A stretch of DNA of 36,344 nucleotides from Hyphomicrobiaceae bacterium (GTDB taxonomy: Bacteria; Pseudomonadota; Alphaproteobacteria; Rhizobiales; Hyphomicrobiaceae). The stretch is taken from NCBI GenBank assembly GCA_021775715.1, contig JAJFHI010000174.1, positions 1 to 36,344 of the forward strand, in the 5' to 3' direction. Below are positions 18,739 through 26,758 of the stretch, in pieces. How positions within the stretch are numbered: position 1 is the first letter of the stretch; each line of letters starts with the position of its first letter. Both the position numbers and the translations under genes were made by a program. The notes beneath the pieces are model-generated. The model was given only the letters and a program-made list of their open reading frames with translations, did not search any database and was not told where the DNA came from.

Positions 18739-20691
18739 CTAATACGCGGCCTGATACGGAATTTGTTCGAGCATGGCGCGTTCGCGGGCGGCTTCGGTTG
18801 CCTCGCGTTGCGTCTCTATCGATGTCTTCTGCGTGTCGGCTCCAGCCTTGGCGGCTCTGGCCTCACTATACGACGCATCAGCCGAAATCTTGCGGATCTC
18901 TTGCGTCTTGCGGGCCTGCTCAAGCTGCTGCTCAGCCTGTTGCGCCTGCTGTTGCTCTGGCGATTCTTGCTGTGACAGGCCCTGGATGATCTCTTGCGAG
19001 AGTGACGACGGAAGCGGCGAGTATTCGACCAACTTCGCCCAAACATCCATGCCGATAGGCGCGTCTTTCAGGAGCGGCATCATCTGCACCAGCATGCCCC
19101 AGACCTGTTGCTTTTGATCTGCGTTCATGGGTGCTTCGTCTACCACTACGTCAAACTTCGCGGCTCCAGGCTGGCGCATAAGCGGGATGTATTGCTGCGT
19201 ACCGTTCTTGCCCTGGATGCGGATCAAGCGGCCGTCTGAGACGTAGCGATTGATGAAGTCGAGAAGCACCCGGCCTTGAAGTTTGCGGTAGCGGCGAAGC
19301 GAGTCAAAAAAGACCGCTAGGATCGCATAACCAGACTTTTTGCGTTGCGCCTCCAGGACGCCAGCTTGCTCGCGCTGCACCAACCCCAGCATTTCCAAGT
19401 TGATGCCCGAAACCTGCGGGAGGCTTTCGGTGGCAAACTCCAGAAGCTGCCCCATGCCGGCAGGCATCGCGGGCGGATCTTTCGGCCTGATACGATCCAG
19501 CATGCCGGGCTTAACCTCGACCATGCTGTCGGGGCGGCTCCACTGGTCTTCAGCATCGCGCTTGTTGACGAACGCGCCCGTCTCATACATCAACCCGCCC
19601 TTGGCGTTGGAGTTGATGATGTGCAGGAGCTGCGAGAGCCATTTGTTCGCCCACATCTGCGGGTCACACATGGCTTTTACGATTCCATACCAAGTGTTTT
19701 TGTTGCGGTCGCGCTTGCCCGTGATGCACTGGAACGTAAAGCCAGACGGAAGCTCTTTTTTCTCAATAAGCACGTTGCCGGAATAGATCGCCTGATAATG
19801 CACGCGCCTGTCGTGCTTGACGGCCTGCGGAGGTTGCGCGCCATTCATCAGCGCCATGTTTATCAGCGCGGCGTATTGCTCTTTCGAGACGGCTTCAAGA
19901 TCGCCGTTCGGGCCCGGGACGGCGTAGCCCTTTTCAAGATCCCACCACTGCATCTGGACGACGGTAATCTCCCGGCCATCCTCGCGCTTGTTTTCGTCGC
20001 GGCCCCAAGTGTAGTCATCGCGCGGGCTTGAGTAGTTGTTGCTGGACGTGTCTTCAAGCGTGTCTTGCGCCTGGCTGAGAACAGCGTCGAACTTATTTTC
20101 CCAGCGGGCTTTGAAGTCCTGCTTTTCGTATTTGCGCACCCTGAACCTAAAGCGTGAATCCGTGAGGTTGCGCTTGTTGGCGTTCGGGTCCCAACCCATT
20201 TCCAGCGGATCAATGCGCGGCATGAGCACGTCGCCGGCCGGGTCATCCTCATACGACATGTGAGTTTCAGTCCAACCCATGCCGCAAGTGATCGTGTCAA
20301 GGAACGCATCCGACTCCTCGTCTTCGGCGTCGGCGTTGTCGCGGATGAAATCAGCCGCGGCTGTGTAAACCTCGTTGGCTTGGGCATCGCCAAGCTCGCG
20401 CGGGTAATACGTGACGGCCTGTCTGTTGAGCACTTCCGCGCCGGCGACGGCATCCACCATCGGGCCGACGCGGTTGAACGTGATCGGCTGGCGCATCTGG
20501 CCCATGAGAGACGCTTTATCGTCAGCAGACCATTGTTCGCCACTGACCAGATCATACCATTTCTTCGCGTCGTCGCGCCAAGTCGAATGCTGTTCCTTTG
20601 ACGCCTTTTCCCAGCGATGCAAGCGCTTGAGCAGGTCCGACGTATCGTCGTCGTCGCCGTCGCGCTCGATCTCGTTTTCGTTGTCGTTCAT
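18739..20691 (-). CDS. Portal protein, P22-like
   Basis: LHRWEKASKEQHSTWRDDAKKWYDLVSGEQW...QPITFNRVGPMVDAVAGAEVLNRQAVTYYPRE; ATGA overlap with TerL stop sets the start at 20691. Confidence 0.85.
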   Translation of the reverse strand: MNDNENEIERDGDDDDTSDLLKRLHRWEKASKEQHSTWRDDAKKWYDLVSGEQWSADDKASLMGQMRQPITFNRVGPMVDAVAGAEVLNRQAVTYYPRELGDAQANEVYTAAADFIRDNADAEDEESDAFLDTITCGMGWTETHMSYEDDPAGDVLMPRIDPLEMGWDPNANKRNLTDSRFRFRVRKYEKQDFKARWENKFDAVLSQAQDTLEDTSSNNYSSPRDDYTWGRDENKREDGREITVVQMQWWDLEKGYAVPGPNGDLEAVSKEQYAALINMALMNGAQPPQAVKHDRRVHYQAIYSGNVLIEKKELPSGFTFQCITGKRDRNKNTWYGIVKAMCDPQMWANKWLSQLLHIINSNAKGGLMYETGAFVNKRDAEDQWSRPDSMVEVKPGMLDRIRPKDPPAMPAGMGQLLEFATESLPQVSGINLEMLGLVQREQAGVLEAQRKKSGYAILAVFFDSLRRYRKLQGRVLLDFINRYVSDGRLIRIQGKNGTQQYIPLMRQPGAAKFDVVVDEAPMNADQKQQVWGMLVQMMPLLKDAPIGMDVWAKLVEYSPLPSSLSQEIIQGLSQQESPEQQQAQQAEQQLEQARKTQEIRKISADASYSEARAAKAGADTQKTSIETQREATEAARERAMLEQIPYQAAY

Positions 20692-21452
20692 GCGGCCCAC
20701 GCGCTCCCGCTGTTGCGAGATTTCTTACGATTGCGCGCATAGCGGTCCTCGACCTCAACGGGAAGCTCTGTCGTGGCATAGCGCTGCATCATCACGGCGA
20801 TACGAGTTGCCGACATGAGATCGTCGCGCTCCTTAATGATTTTGCCGTCTTTGCGATGATACATGCGAAATTCTTCGAACCATTCATTGAGGTTTGAAAA
20901 CACCTTGAAGCGCCCGGTCATCATGCGTTCCAGGATCATGATAATGCCGGCCTCAGTGCCAAATCCGCCTTCTGCGTGCGTCGCGTGCTCGCGCCACATA
21001 TTGAGGCCGCAGGAGCGGTATTGATCGGCAAGCTGGATCGCTGACCCTTTGTCGTGCTGCAATCCATCGTGTGGCCATGCGCACGGTATCCAAGCGCCCC
21101 ACGGATTGATGGCCGCGGCGTGAATGACGGGCACCGCCTCTTTCTGGCGATAGCTTTTCGTGACGAAAATCGTGTCTGCATCCCGGTCGATGGAAATGTT
21201 TACGGCAGCGAACGGGTGATTGAATCCGAAATCTAACCCGTTGATCTGGACATAGTGAGCAGGGATCGGAAACGGATCGCAGGCAATCAACTCCTCTGAG
21301 ATCGGGAACACGCGGCCAGATCCGAGCATCGGAATGCCTTTAGCGCGTGCGTCCCGCTCATGCGGCGGGTAGCTCGCCCACAATTCGTCTTTCTGTTTTT
21401 TCGTGAGATGCGGTACGTCATCCCATGTCGCTTGAACGCAGAATTTAGTCAC
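20688..21452 (-). CDS. Terminase large subunit, C-terminal nuclease half (254 aa; GTG start)
   Basis: TKFCVQATWDDVPHLTKKQKDELWASYPPHERDARAKGIPMLGSGRVFPI...INGLDFGFNHPFAAV. Confidence 0.85.
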   Translation of the reverse strand: MTKFCVQATWDDVPHLTKKQKDELWASYPPHERDARAKGIPMLGSGRVFPISEELIACDPFPIPAHYVQINGLDFGFNHPFAAVNISIDRDADTIFVTKSYRQKEAVPVIHAAAINPWGAWIPCAWPHDGLQHDKGSAIQLADQYRSCGLNMWREHATHAEGGFGTEAGIIMILERMMTGRFKVFSNLNEWFEEFRMYHRKDGKIIKERDDLMSATRIAVMMQRYATTELPVEVEDRYARNRKKSRNSGSAWAA

Positions 21453-22161
21453 CGTCCATCTCCAGGAACATCATCGCCACGTCAGTTGCGCCTTCCAACG
21501 GAGTGAATGTGCAGAGCGTCATGCCGTCTACTGTCATCGTTCTGGTGAGGCATTCGGTGTAAACATCCATCGGCGGTTCTTCGTCGAGCCAGACGACGTG
21601 CTTTGCCGTGCCTTGAAATTTCTTGCGCCCCTGGTCGTAACTCTTGAAGCCCACTTGGCTGATACCGCCTGAGACGTGGCGGACTTTGGCGATGTCCATA
21701 GCGCCGCTGATGCCCGCGCGCTTTGATGGCTCGCCTATGATGTCATCGCCGGGAACGAGGCCCGTTCCGAGTTGGCCAATCGGTCCCATGAGCGCGAATT
21801 GAATGATGTCTCGCGTTGTTTCGCCGGTATCGCCAGCCGCCCAACAATCAACCGGATCGTTGAATCTCCTGCCTTCCCACCAGTCAGGATATTTGCCTGT
21901 GAGGTGTATGGCCGTCTCGTATCCACCGACTCCCCACGTCTTGCCGACACGGTTTGCCGCCATCATGCAGCGTTCGCTAAACTCCGCGCCGGCCGCAAAG
22001 AATTGCAGGTGCTTGGCGTATAGTTCACGCCTTAACGGGCCGTCTGTCGGATAAAGGTCGAACAGCTTCCGCCTCGACTTCCGGCGTTCTTTCTCCTCCA
22101 AGAGCGCCAGCAACTCCCGCTTTTCCGACGAGCTGAGAGAGTCGAGATTCAAGCTGGTCAT
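21445..22161 (-). CDS. Terminase large subunit, N-terminal ATPase half (238 aa)
   Basis: Walker A-like MMAANRVGKTWG and Walker B-like HVVWLDEEPP; ends EMDGD*. Confidence 0.85.
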   Translation of the reverse strand: MTSLNLDSLSSSEKRELLALLEEKERRKSRRKLFDLYPTDGPLRRELYAKHLQFFAAGAEFSERCMMAANRVGKTWGVGGYETAIHLTGKYPDWWEGRRFNDPVDCWAAGDTGETTRDIIQFALMGPIGQLGTGLVPGDDIIGEPSKRAGISGAMDIAKVRHVSGGISQVGFKSYDQGRKKFQGTAKHVVWLDEEPPMDVYTECLTRTMTVDGMTLCTFTPLEGATDVAMMFLEMDGD

Positions 22162-22669
22162 CGCTGAGCCTCATGTTCATGTCGCCGTCAATCGTGAGCT
22201 TGTCGCCGTATTTCTGCGGGGCACGCTTTCCGGCGGCCCATTTGCGGGCGTCAATGCGAACTCGAGCGCGGTTCGGATCTTCTTCTGTGTCGGCAATTTC
22301 GAGCAGGCTGTCCGCGTGAATGTCTGCTTGTTTCTCGCGTGCGCGTGCGTAACGTTCCTGAAAGGTTGCATCTTCACTGAGCCACACCATCACAACAGAA
22401 ATCGATGGAATTTCAGGAAACTCTCGGCACAGCTTGTGCAGGCTCACCTCAGTTGTAGATAACTCCTCGCAGATGATGTCCATCGCAACGGCTTTACGTT
22501 CGTCAGTCCAATACTTGCTATTCCCGGAGCTAGAGCCTGGCTTATCGCTTGGTGCTCTTTGTCTAGGCTTTGGCGATTGCTTTGATGATGTCTTGGCATT
22601 CTTGGAGGACGAAGCCCGTCGGGTGCTTAATTCGGGCGTTGATACGATGGTGTTCTGTTCTGTCGGCAT
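22025..22669 (-). CDS. Terminase small subunit (214 aa; exact start uncertain)
   Basis: FQERYARAREKQADIHADSLLEIADTEEDPNRARVRIDARKWAAGKRAPQKYGDKL is a TerS hallmark. Confidence 0.8.
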   Translation of the reverse strand: MPTEQNTIVSTPELSTRRASSSKNAKTSSKQSPKPRQRAPSDKPGSSSGNSKYWTDERKAVAMDIICEELSTTEVSLHKLCREFPEIPSISVVMVWLSEDATFQERYARAREKQADIHADSLLEIADTEEDPNRARVRIDARKWAAGKRAPQKYGDKLTIDGDMNMRLSDDQLESRLSQLVGKAGVAGALGGERTPEVEAEAVRPLSDRRPVKA

Positions 22670-22754
22670 TTTCGATGGCCTTCAGTAGGTTTTGCGCGGC
22701 TTGCTGGATGGTCTCGATCTTGGGTGGCCTGCCCCTTGGCTTTGTCTCTGTCAT
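22563..22754 (-). CDS. Small AT-hook-like protein (63 aa)
   Basis: MTETKPRGRPPKIETIQQAAQNLLKAIENADRTEHH...; ATGA overlap with the upstream 54-aa ORF. Confidence 0.6.
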   Translation of the reverse strand: MTETKPRGRPPKIETIQQAAQNLLKAIENADRTEHHRINARIKHPTGFVLQECQDIIKAIAKA

Positions 22755-22915
22755 TTGCCGATCCATGCGAGCGCTGCTGATACGATGGCGATGTCTGCGG
22801 GATCACCTTTGATGGCGGGGATTGAGACGCCAATGATTTTAAGGGCGGCAACGGCAGCTATGACCATGGCCGCGATCATAAACGCGGGTTTGATCTGGCT
22901 TAGGTTAAGCGTCAT
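22751..22915 (-). CDS. Small membrane protein (54 aa)
   Basis: MTLNLSQIKPAFMIAAMVIAAVAALKIIGVSIPAIKGDPADIAIVSAALAWIGK*; first gene of the virion operon; below the ORF-track cutoff. Confidence 0.65.
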   Translation of the reverse strand: MTLNLSQIKPAFMIAAMVIAAVAALKIIGVSIPAIKGDPADIAIVSAALAWIGK

Positions 22916-22985
22916 GCGATTTCCTTTATCGCGCCCTGATGTGGTCGCAGATGGGTGACATGGTGCTGTGAGTGAGTGGCGTTGA

Positions 22986-22999
22986 GTTTCATGTGAAAC
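22986..22999. promoter_or_regulatory. parS-like inverted repeat GTTTCATGTGAAAC
   Basis: 6+2+6 inverted repeat; one mismatch to the parS core GTTTCACGTGAAAC. Confidence 0.35.
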
Positions 23000-23006
23000 G
23001 TTGCAA

Positions 23007-23041
23007 AGGAAAAAGGCACCCTGAGTTGTATGGGGTGCCTT
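23007..23041 (-). terminator. Intrinsic terminator for the minus-strand early operon
   Basis: AAGGCACCC (23013-23021) / GGGTGCCTT (23033-23041) perfect 9-bp stem; minus strand reads GGGTGCCTTTTTCC. Confidence 0.8.
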
Positions 23042-23116
23042 CTGTCTATCTGCTACGCGCCAATTTCACCGACCTAGCGCGATCTTCCCATACATTGGGG
23101 TGATTTGTTGCCAACG

Positions 23117-23641
23117 TCAACTGGGAGGGCGCAAGAGTCCATAAAAGATTGCGAGTTTATCCAGGGCAGAATTAACGTGCTTTCTGCCGTGACGGATGCG
23201 TGATCTTTGAGACTCTGAGCCAAGACGCCAGCCGATTTTCTCCGCCGTCCCATCTTCCATCAGCACCGCCAACGCAATCAAGTCGCGTCGGTTGTCGATG
23301 AACTCGAAGGCTTCTTTGACCTTCTGATGGCAATACGTTCTCCATTCTGGGCGTATCAGGGTTTCCGTGTCTGATTGCCCCTCAGTCGTTCCGCTCCAGC
23401 GCTGATCGCCATATGACGCTGTAATGCCTGTTTGACGGGTTGCGCCGTGGTAATAGCACATGAACTGGCTACCCGCCTGAAATTGTTCCGGCGTCACCCA
23501 GTCACGGCGATACATCAATTCGAGGCTGGAGAGCACCCTGCCGGCCGGCCTGTCGATCTGACGGGTTTTGGTCGGTGCGAGGTATCTTTCCCCAGCATGA
23601 CGTTGGCGTTCGAGTGTCGGCGTGAGCGTGTCGGTTGTCAT
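23117..23641 (-). CDS. Hypothetical phage protein, possible late regulator (~174 aa)
   Basis: MTTDTLTPTLERQRHAGERYLAP...; last gene before the terminator. Confidence 0.6.
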   Translation of the reverse strand: MTTDTLTPTLERQRHAGERYLAPTKTRQIDRPAGRVLSSLELMYRRDWVTPEQFQAGSQFMCYYHGATRQTGITASYGDQRWSGTTEGQSDTETLIRPEWRTYCHQKVKEAFEFIDNRRDLIALAVLMEDGTAEKIGWRLGSESQRSRIRHGRKHVNSALDKLAIFYGLLRPPS

Positions 23642-23786
23642 CAGGTGCCTCATCAGTTTGTACGCAGGCACAAAATTTAAGGACGTTGTAGACTTGGTAT
23701 TCCTCGACGTTGAGGATTTTGGCGATTTGCATGGTGTCGTAGTGGCGACGGAGTTTGGCGACGTACGCGACGAACTGACTATTCAA
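23502..23786 (-). CDS. Small putative DNA-binding protein (94 aa, TTG start)
   Basis: NSQFVAYVAKLRRHYDTMQIAKILNVEEYQVYNVLKF is HTH-like; TTGA overlap with upstream stop; C-terminal part overlaps the next gene. Confidence 0.5.
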   Translation of the reverse strand: MNSQFVAYVAKLRRHYDTMQIAKILNVEEYQVYNVLKFCACVQTDEAPDDNRHAHADTRTPTSCWGKIPRTDQNPSDRQAGRQGALQPRIDVSP

Positions 23787-23926
23787 GGTGTTTTCCTCAC
23801 TGGTTTGGTTTTCTTAGATTTCCGCTCCCGGATTTTGTCGGATAGGGAGCGGGCGGTTGATGTCTTGACGAGTTTGCCGTCTTTGTTGAGCTTGAAGCCC
23901 TTGGGGATGGCGATGGGGCGGGTCAT
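23783..23926 (-). CDS. Small basic protein (47 aa)
   Basis: MTRPIAIPKGFKLNKDGKLVKTSTARSLSDKIRERKSKKTKPVRKTP*; ATGA overlap; below the ORF-track cutoff. Confidence 0.6.
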   Translation of the reverse strand: MTRPIAIPKGFKLNKDGKLVKTSTARSLSDKIRERKSKKTKPVRKTP

Positions 23927-24195
23927 CCGCCCACCTCAAGCTGATATTCGTGAACGCCTTGCGCGATATGCTTGCGCTTGACGGTGTGGCCTCCAAATCG
24001 TGGCTTTCGCAAATCCCGCAGCCGTGCCGAGACGCTTGCCTCTGGCTCGCCTGTCTGCCGGGCAATTGCATCAAGCGTGCGAGCGCGTCCGTCCTTCATC
24101 AGATTGAACACGAGGTTTAGCTGTCGATGCAGGCGCGGGCCATCACGCTCCTGGTCGATTGTGTCGCCGTCAAATTCGATGGTTGAGTAATTCAT
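23923..24195 (-). CDS. Winged-helix-like DNA-binding protein (90 aa)
   Basis: QLNLVFNLMKDGRARTLDAIARQTGEPEASVSARLRDLRKPRFGG. Confidence 0.6.
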   Translation of the reverse strand: MNYSTIEFDGDTIDQERDGPRLHRQLNLVFNLMKDGRARTLDAIARQTGEPEASVSARLRDLRKPRFGGHTVKRKHIAQGVHEYQLEVGG

Positions 24196-24680
24196 TCTCG
24201 CTCCCCCGTGATGCGCTTTGAAAGTGCGGTTAATCCTTCTGGCGTCATGTGCAGCGTGGGGTTTTTACTTTCGCGCTGCATTTTTTCAAATGCTGGTCGG
24301 GACGTGTCCGGCAATGGGCGTTTACCCAACTCCAGACCGTCAGCAGTTTTTTGGAGAACTGCCCGCGTTTTGGCGTAAGCCTCATCCATAGCCGCGTGTT
24401 GCTGGTCGGTCAGATGCACGCGTTCAGGATCGGGATAGTTCGGCGTGACTTGGCGCGTCGGTGCAACGCGCTCGCAGGCTTTGTGCACAGCCCCCGGCAT
24501 TGGCCAGCTAGGGTATTCGTGCTCGCGCACGACGATATCAACGGCGCGGCGCAAAACGTCTTCGTTCCATCCCATGAGCGCTATTTCGTATTCTTCGAAA
24601 AACGCTTCCATGTCGGAGCGCTTAGGGTCGCCGTATAGCTTTTGGAACCTGTCGAGAACCAGTATCTGAACATCAGCCAT
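24192..24680 (-). CDS. Replication-associated protein, possible helicase-loader role (~162 aa)
   Basis: MADVQILVLDRFQKLYGDPKRSDMEAFFEEYEIALMGWNEDVLRRAVDIVVREHEYPSWPMPGAVHKA; follows the initiator as lambda P follows O. Confidence 0.45.
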   Translation of the reverse strand: MADVQILVLDRFQKLYGDPKRSDMEAFFEEYEIALMGWNEDVLRRAVDIVVREHEYPSWPMPGAVHKACERVAPTRQVTPNYPDPERVHLTDQQHAAMDEAYAKTRAVLQKTADGLELGKRPLPDTSRPAFEKMQRESKNPTLHMTPEGLTALSKRITGERE

Positions 24681-25476
24681 TGAGGGCATCCTCCCGTTGC
24701 TTGCGGCGGCGGGCAAGAACGTCTGCCCCGCTTTCCTTCGGTTTTGGTGCAGCAGCATCGCGGTTGGCTTCGCCCATCAGCGAAGCACACAGAAAGTTAG
24801 CGATTTTCGATGGAACGACTGACGACGGTGATCGACCGTTTTCAATCTCTGCCGCCCATTGCAGGGCGTGAGCGGTTAAACGGGTTTTCAAATGATCGGT
24901 GGAGAATCGACCTGCTGTTCCTAACTCAATCGCTGGGATGCTGATTGCAAAGCTGGCGTGCCGAATGGTTTTGCAGTTTACAAAAACCCCATGCCCCAAA
25001 TCTGTTTCACCTTCACGCACGCTTTGCGTTCGTTCTGGGCTCTTAGGGGGTAGGGGGTGAATAATACTAGTATTAACTACTTCCGTAGGAAGTTCCTTAT
25101 ACGCGCGGGCGCGCGAGGGCTCGATTACGCATTTCTGCGGGGTTGAACTACGCAAATCTGCGGGTGGTACGCCGCAATTCTGCGTATGTACGCAATCTTG
25201 CGTATACGCGAATCTGCGTAGCCATATACGCGCATCTGCGTAGTGGCGCTCCGTTGTTCTCATGTTGCGATTAAGTAGCTCTGCCACCTGCCGGCATGTC
25301 GCCGCGCCGGTCTGGATGATTGCAATAGCAACCAGTTTGGCACATGGGCTGAGATTGGAACGCAGGGCGTCCTCAATTTTTGCACGCCGCGATGATTCGC
25401 CGGTCTTGATTTCGTCACTGATTGGTTGTATGTTTTGCATTGTAAGCCATCCTTTGCTGAGGGTTGTTTGCTTCAT
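24673..25476 (-). CDS. Putative replication initiator (lambda O analogue; 267 aa)
   Basis: N-terminal HTH region (LSPCAKLVAIAIIQTGAATCRQVAELLNRNMRTTERHYADARIWL); iteron-like repeats inside the gene. Confidence 0.55.
   Translation of the reverse strand: MKQTTLSKGWLTMQNIQPISDEIKTGESSRRAKIEDALRSNLSPCAKLVAIAIIQTGAATCRQVAELLNRNMRTTERHYADARIWLRRFAYTQDCVHTQNCGVPPADLRSSTPQKCVIEPSRARAYKELPTEVVNTSIIHPLPPKSPERTQSVREGETDLGHGVFVNCKTIRHASFAISIPAIELGTAGRFSTDHLKTRLTAHALQWAAEIENGRSPSSVVPSKIANFLCASLMGEANRDAAAPKPKESGADVLARRRKQREDALNG
25062..25075. promoter_or_regulatory. 14-bp AT-rich palindrome TAATACTAGTATTA beside the iterons
   Basis: Perfect palindrome, 50 bp from the iteron block. Confidence 0.5.
25126..25242. 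repeat. Six iteron-like repeats TACGC(A/G)NNTCTGCG(TA)
   Basis: Copies at 25126, 25149, 25171 (degenerate), 25189, 25205 and 25227; several are inverted-repeat-like (TACGC...GCGTA). Confidence 0.8.
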
Positions 25477-25520
25477 ATCTTCCAGCGCCCACGGGATCAG
25501 CCCCCTGTGGGCGTTTTCTG

Positions 25521-26564
25521 TTATGTGGTCTGCATGTCTTCGAGGATGGCCCTAGCGCGGGCCATGTGGAGGTGGATCGTCTGAAGGCTTTCGGCGGGTA
25601 CAGTGCGTCCTGAGACGACGACGCTGGTGTTGTGCGTGTCGCCGTAAGGCTTGAGCGGCGACGGCTGCTGATAGGCCGTGCGGACTTCTGGAGCGCGGTA
25701 ATCGGGCAGGTATGGGTTGTCTGCTACGCGCGCCGACGATGGCTGATAGGCTGGCGCGGGAGCGTGTCCACGATGCAGGGCAAGCGCGTAGCTCATGACC
25801 GCAGGCGCGACGCTAAACACAACGCCGAGCAAGGCCGTCATCAGCAAATACGCATGTTCTTTGATGTCTTCGCCGGGCGCTAGATCGAAGCTCAAGAGCT
25901 GCGTGAGGCGCGCGATCTGTGTGGCTGTTTCGGAGACGTGCGTACCGCCGTGATCAACGAGTGCTGCCTTGTCTGATTTAAGCTGCGCGGAGAGGTGGTC
26001 GAACTCGGCTTGAAGGGTTTCGCGGCCTTGAGCGTAGGCGAGGCCAGCCTGAGCTGAGCGCCATTTTTCACAATGGGCGAACGTGTCTTTGAGCGTCTGA
26101 TCGCTGCACTGTTTCGAGCGGGCAAAGATCATATGCCCCTCTAGGTTTTTAATCTCGGCTTCCCATGCGCCGGTCGCGGCGTATTCGGGTTTCCACGCTT
26201 GCTCGCCCTGGATCTCTTGCAAGCGCTTTTCCTTGCGCGATATTTCCGTTCTGAGGTTGTCTGCGACTTCGTTTTTGTTAGCCGTTCCGACGAGCTCGTT
26301 TTCCTTCAACGCGAACGATGCGCCGACGTTGGAATAGGCATCGATCAGCGAGAAAAACACGGCAAACAGCATCAGGGCGATGGACTGCGTGCGGCTGCGA
26401 ACGAGCGGGGCCATATACCACAGCAACACGGCGGCAAACGTCACGGCGGGAAGGCCAACCGCGAGCGCAAGACCGCCTGAATTGTATCCGAACTGCGCAG
26501 TCAAATACATGCTGACTACGGTCATCACGATGATAAGGCCGAGCACGAGCCGTTCAACTGGCAT
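25521..26564 (-). CDS. Multi-TM membrane protein with central coiled coil (347 aa)
   Basis: N-terminal TM helices (LVLGLIIVMTVVSMYLTAQF; LALAVGLPAVTFAAVLLWYM; SIALMLFAVFFSLIDAY), coiled coil, further TM (YLLMTALLGVVFSVAPAVMSYALAL). Confidence 0.7.
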   Translation of the reverse strand: MPVERLVLGLIIVMTVVSMYLTAQFGYNSGGLALAVGLPAVTFAAVLLWYMAPLVRSRTQSIALMLFAVFFSLIDAYSNVGASFALKENELVGTANKNEVADNLRTEISRKEKRLQEIQGEQAWKPEYAATGAWEAEIKNLEGHMIFARSKQCSDQTLKDTFAHCEKWRSAQAGLAYAQGRETLQAEFDHLSAQLKSDKAALVDHGGTHVSETATQIARLTQLLSFDLAPGEDIKEHAYLLMTALLGVVFSVAPAVMSYALALHRGHAPAPAYQPSSARVADNPYLPDYRAPEVRTAYQQPSPLKPYGDTHNTSVVVSGRTVPAESLQTIHLHMARARAILEDMQTT

Positions 26565-26656
26565 TGGGGGATTGTCCTAAATCAGGACGCAAAACAAGGG
26601 GGATAAATTATCAACAAACGATGCGCGCTAGAAGCGGCATCGCACTTAATCACGCA

Positions 26657-26685
26657 TTGACTGTACGTGTCCGCGCGGCTATCGT
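26657..26685 (+). promoter_or_regulatory. Sigma70-like promoter TTGACT-17-TATCGT upstream of the XRE gene
   Basis: -35 26657-26662, -10 26680-26685. Confidence 0.45.
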
Positions 26686-26714
26686 CAACGGGCCATTATG
26701 GGGGTTGTTGACGA
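26682..26714. promoter_or_regulatory. Candidate operator: TCGTCAAC...GTTGACGA inverted repeat
   Basis: Perfect 8-bp arms at 26682-26689 and 26707-26714, overlapping the putative -10. Confidence 0.45.
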
Positions 26715-26758
26715 GTGTGGGGACAAACAACACAGATGCAAATCAGAGGCGGCAATTC

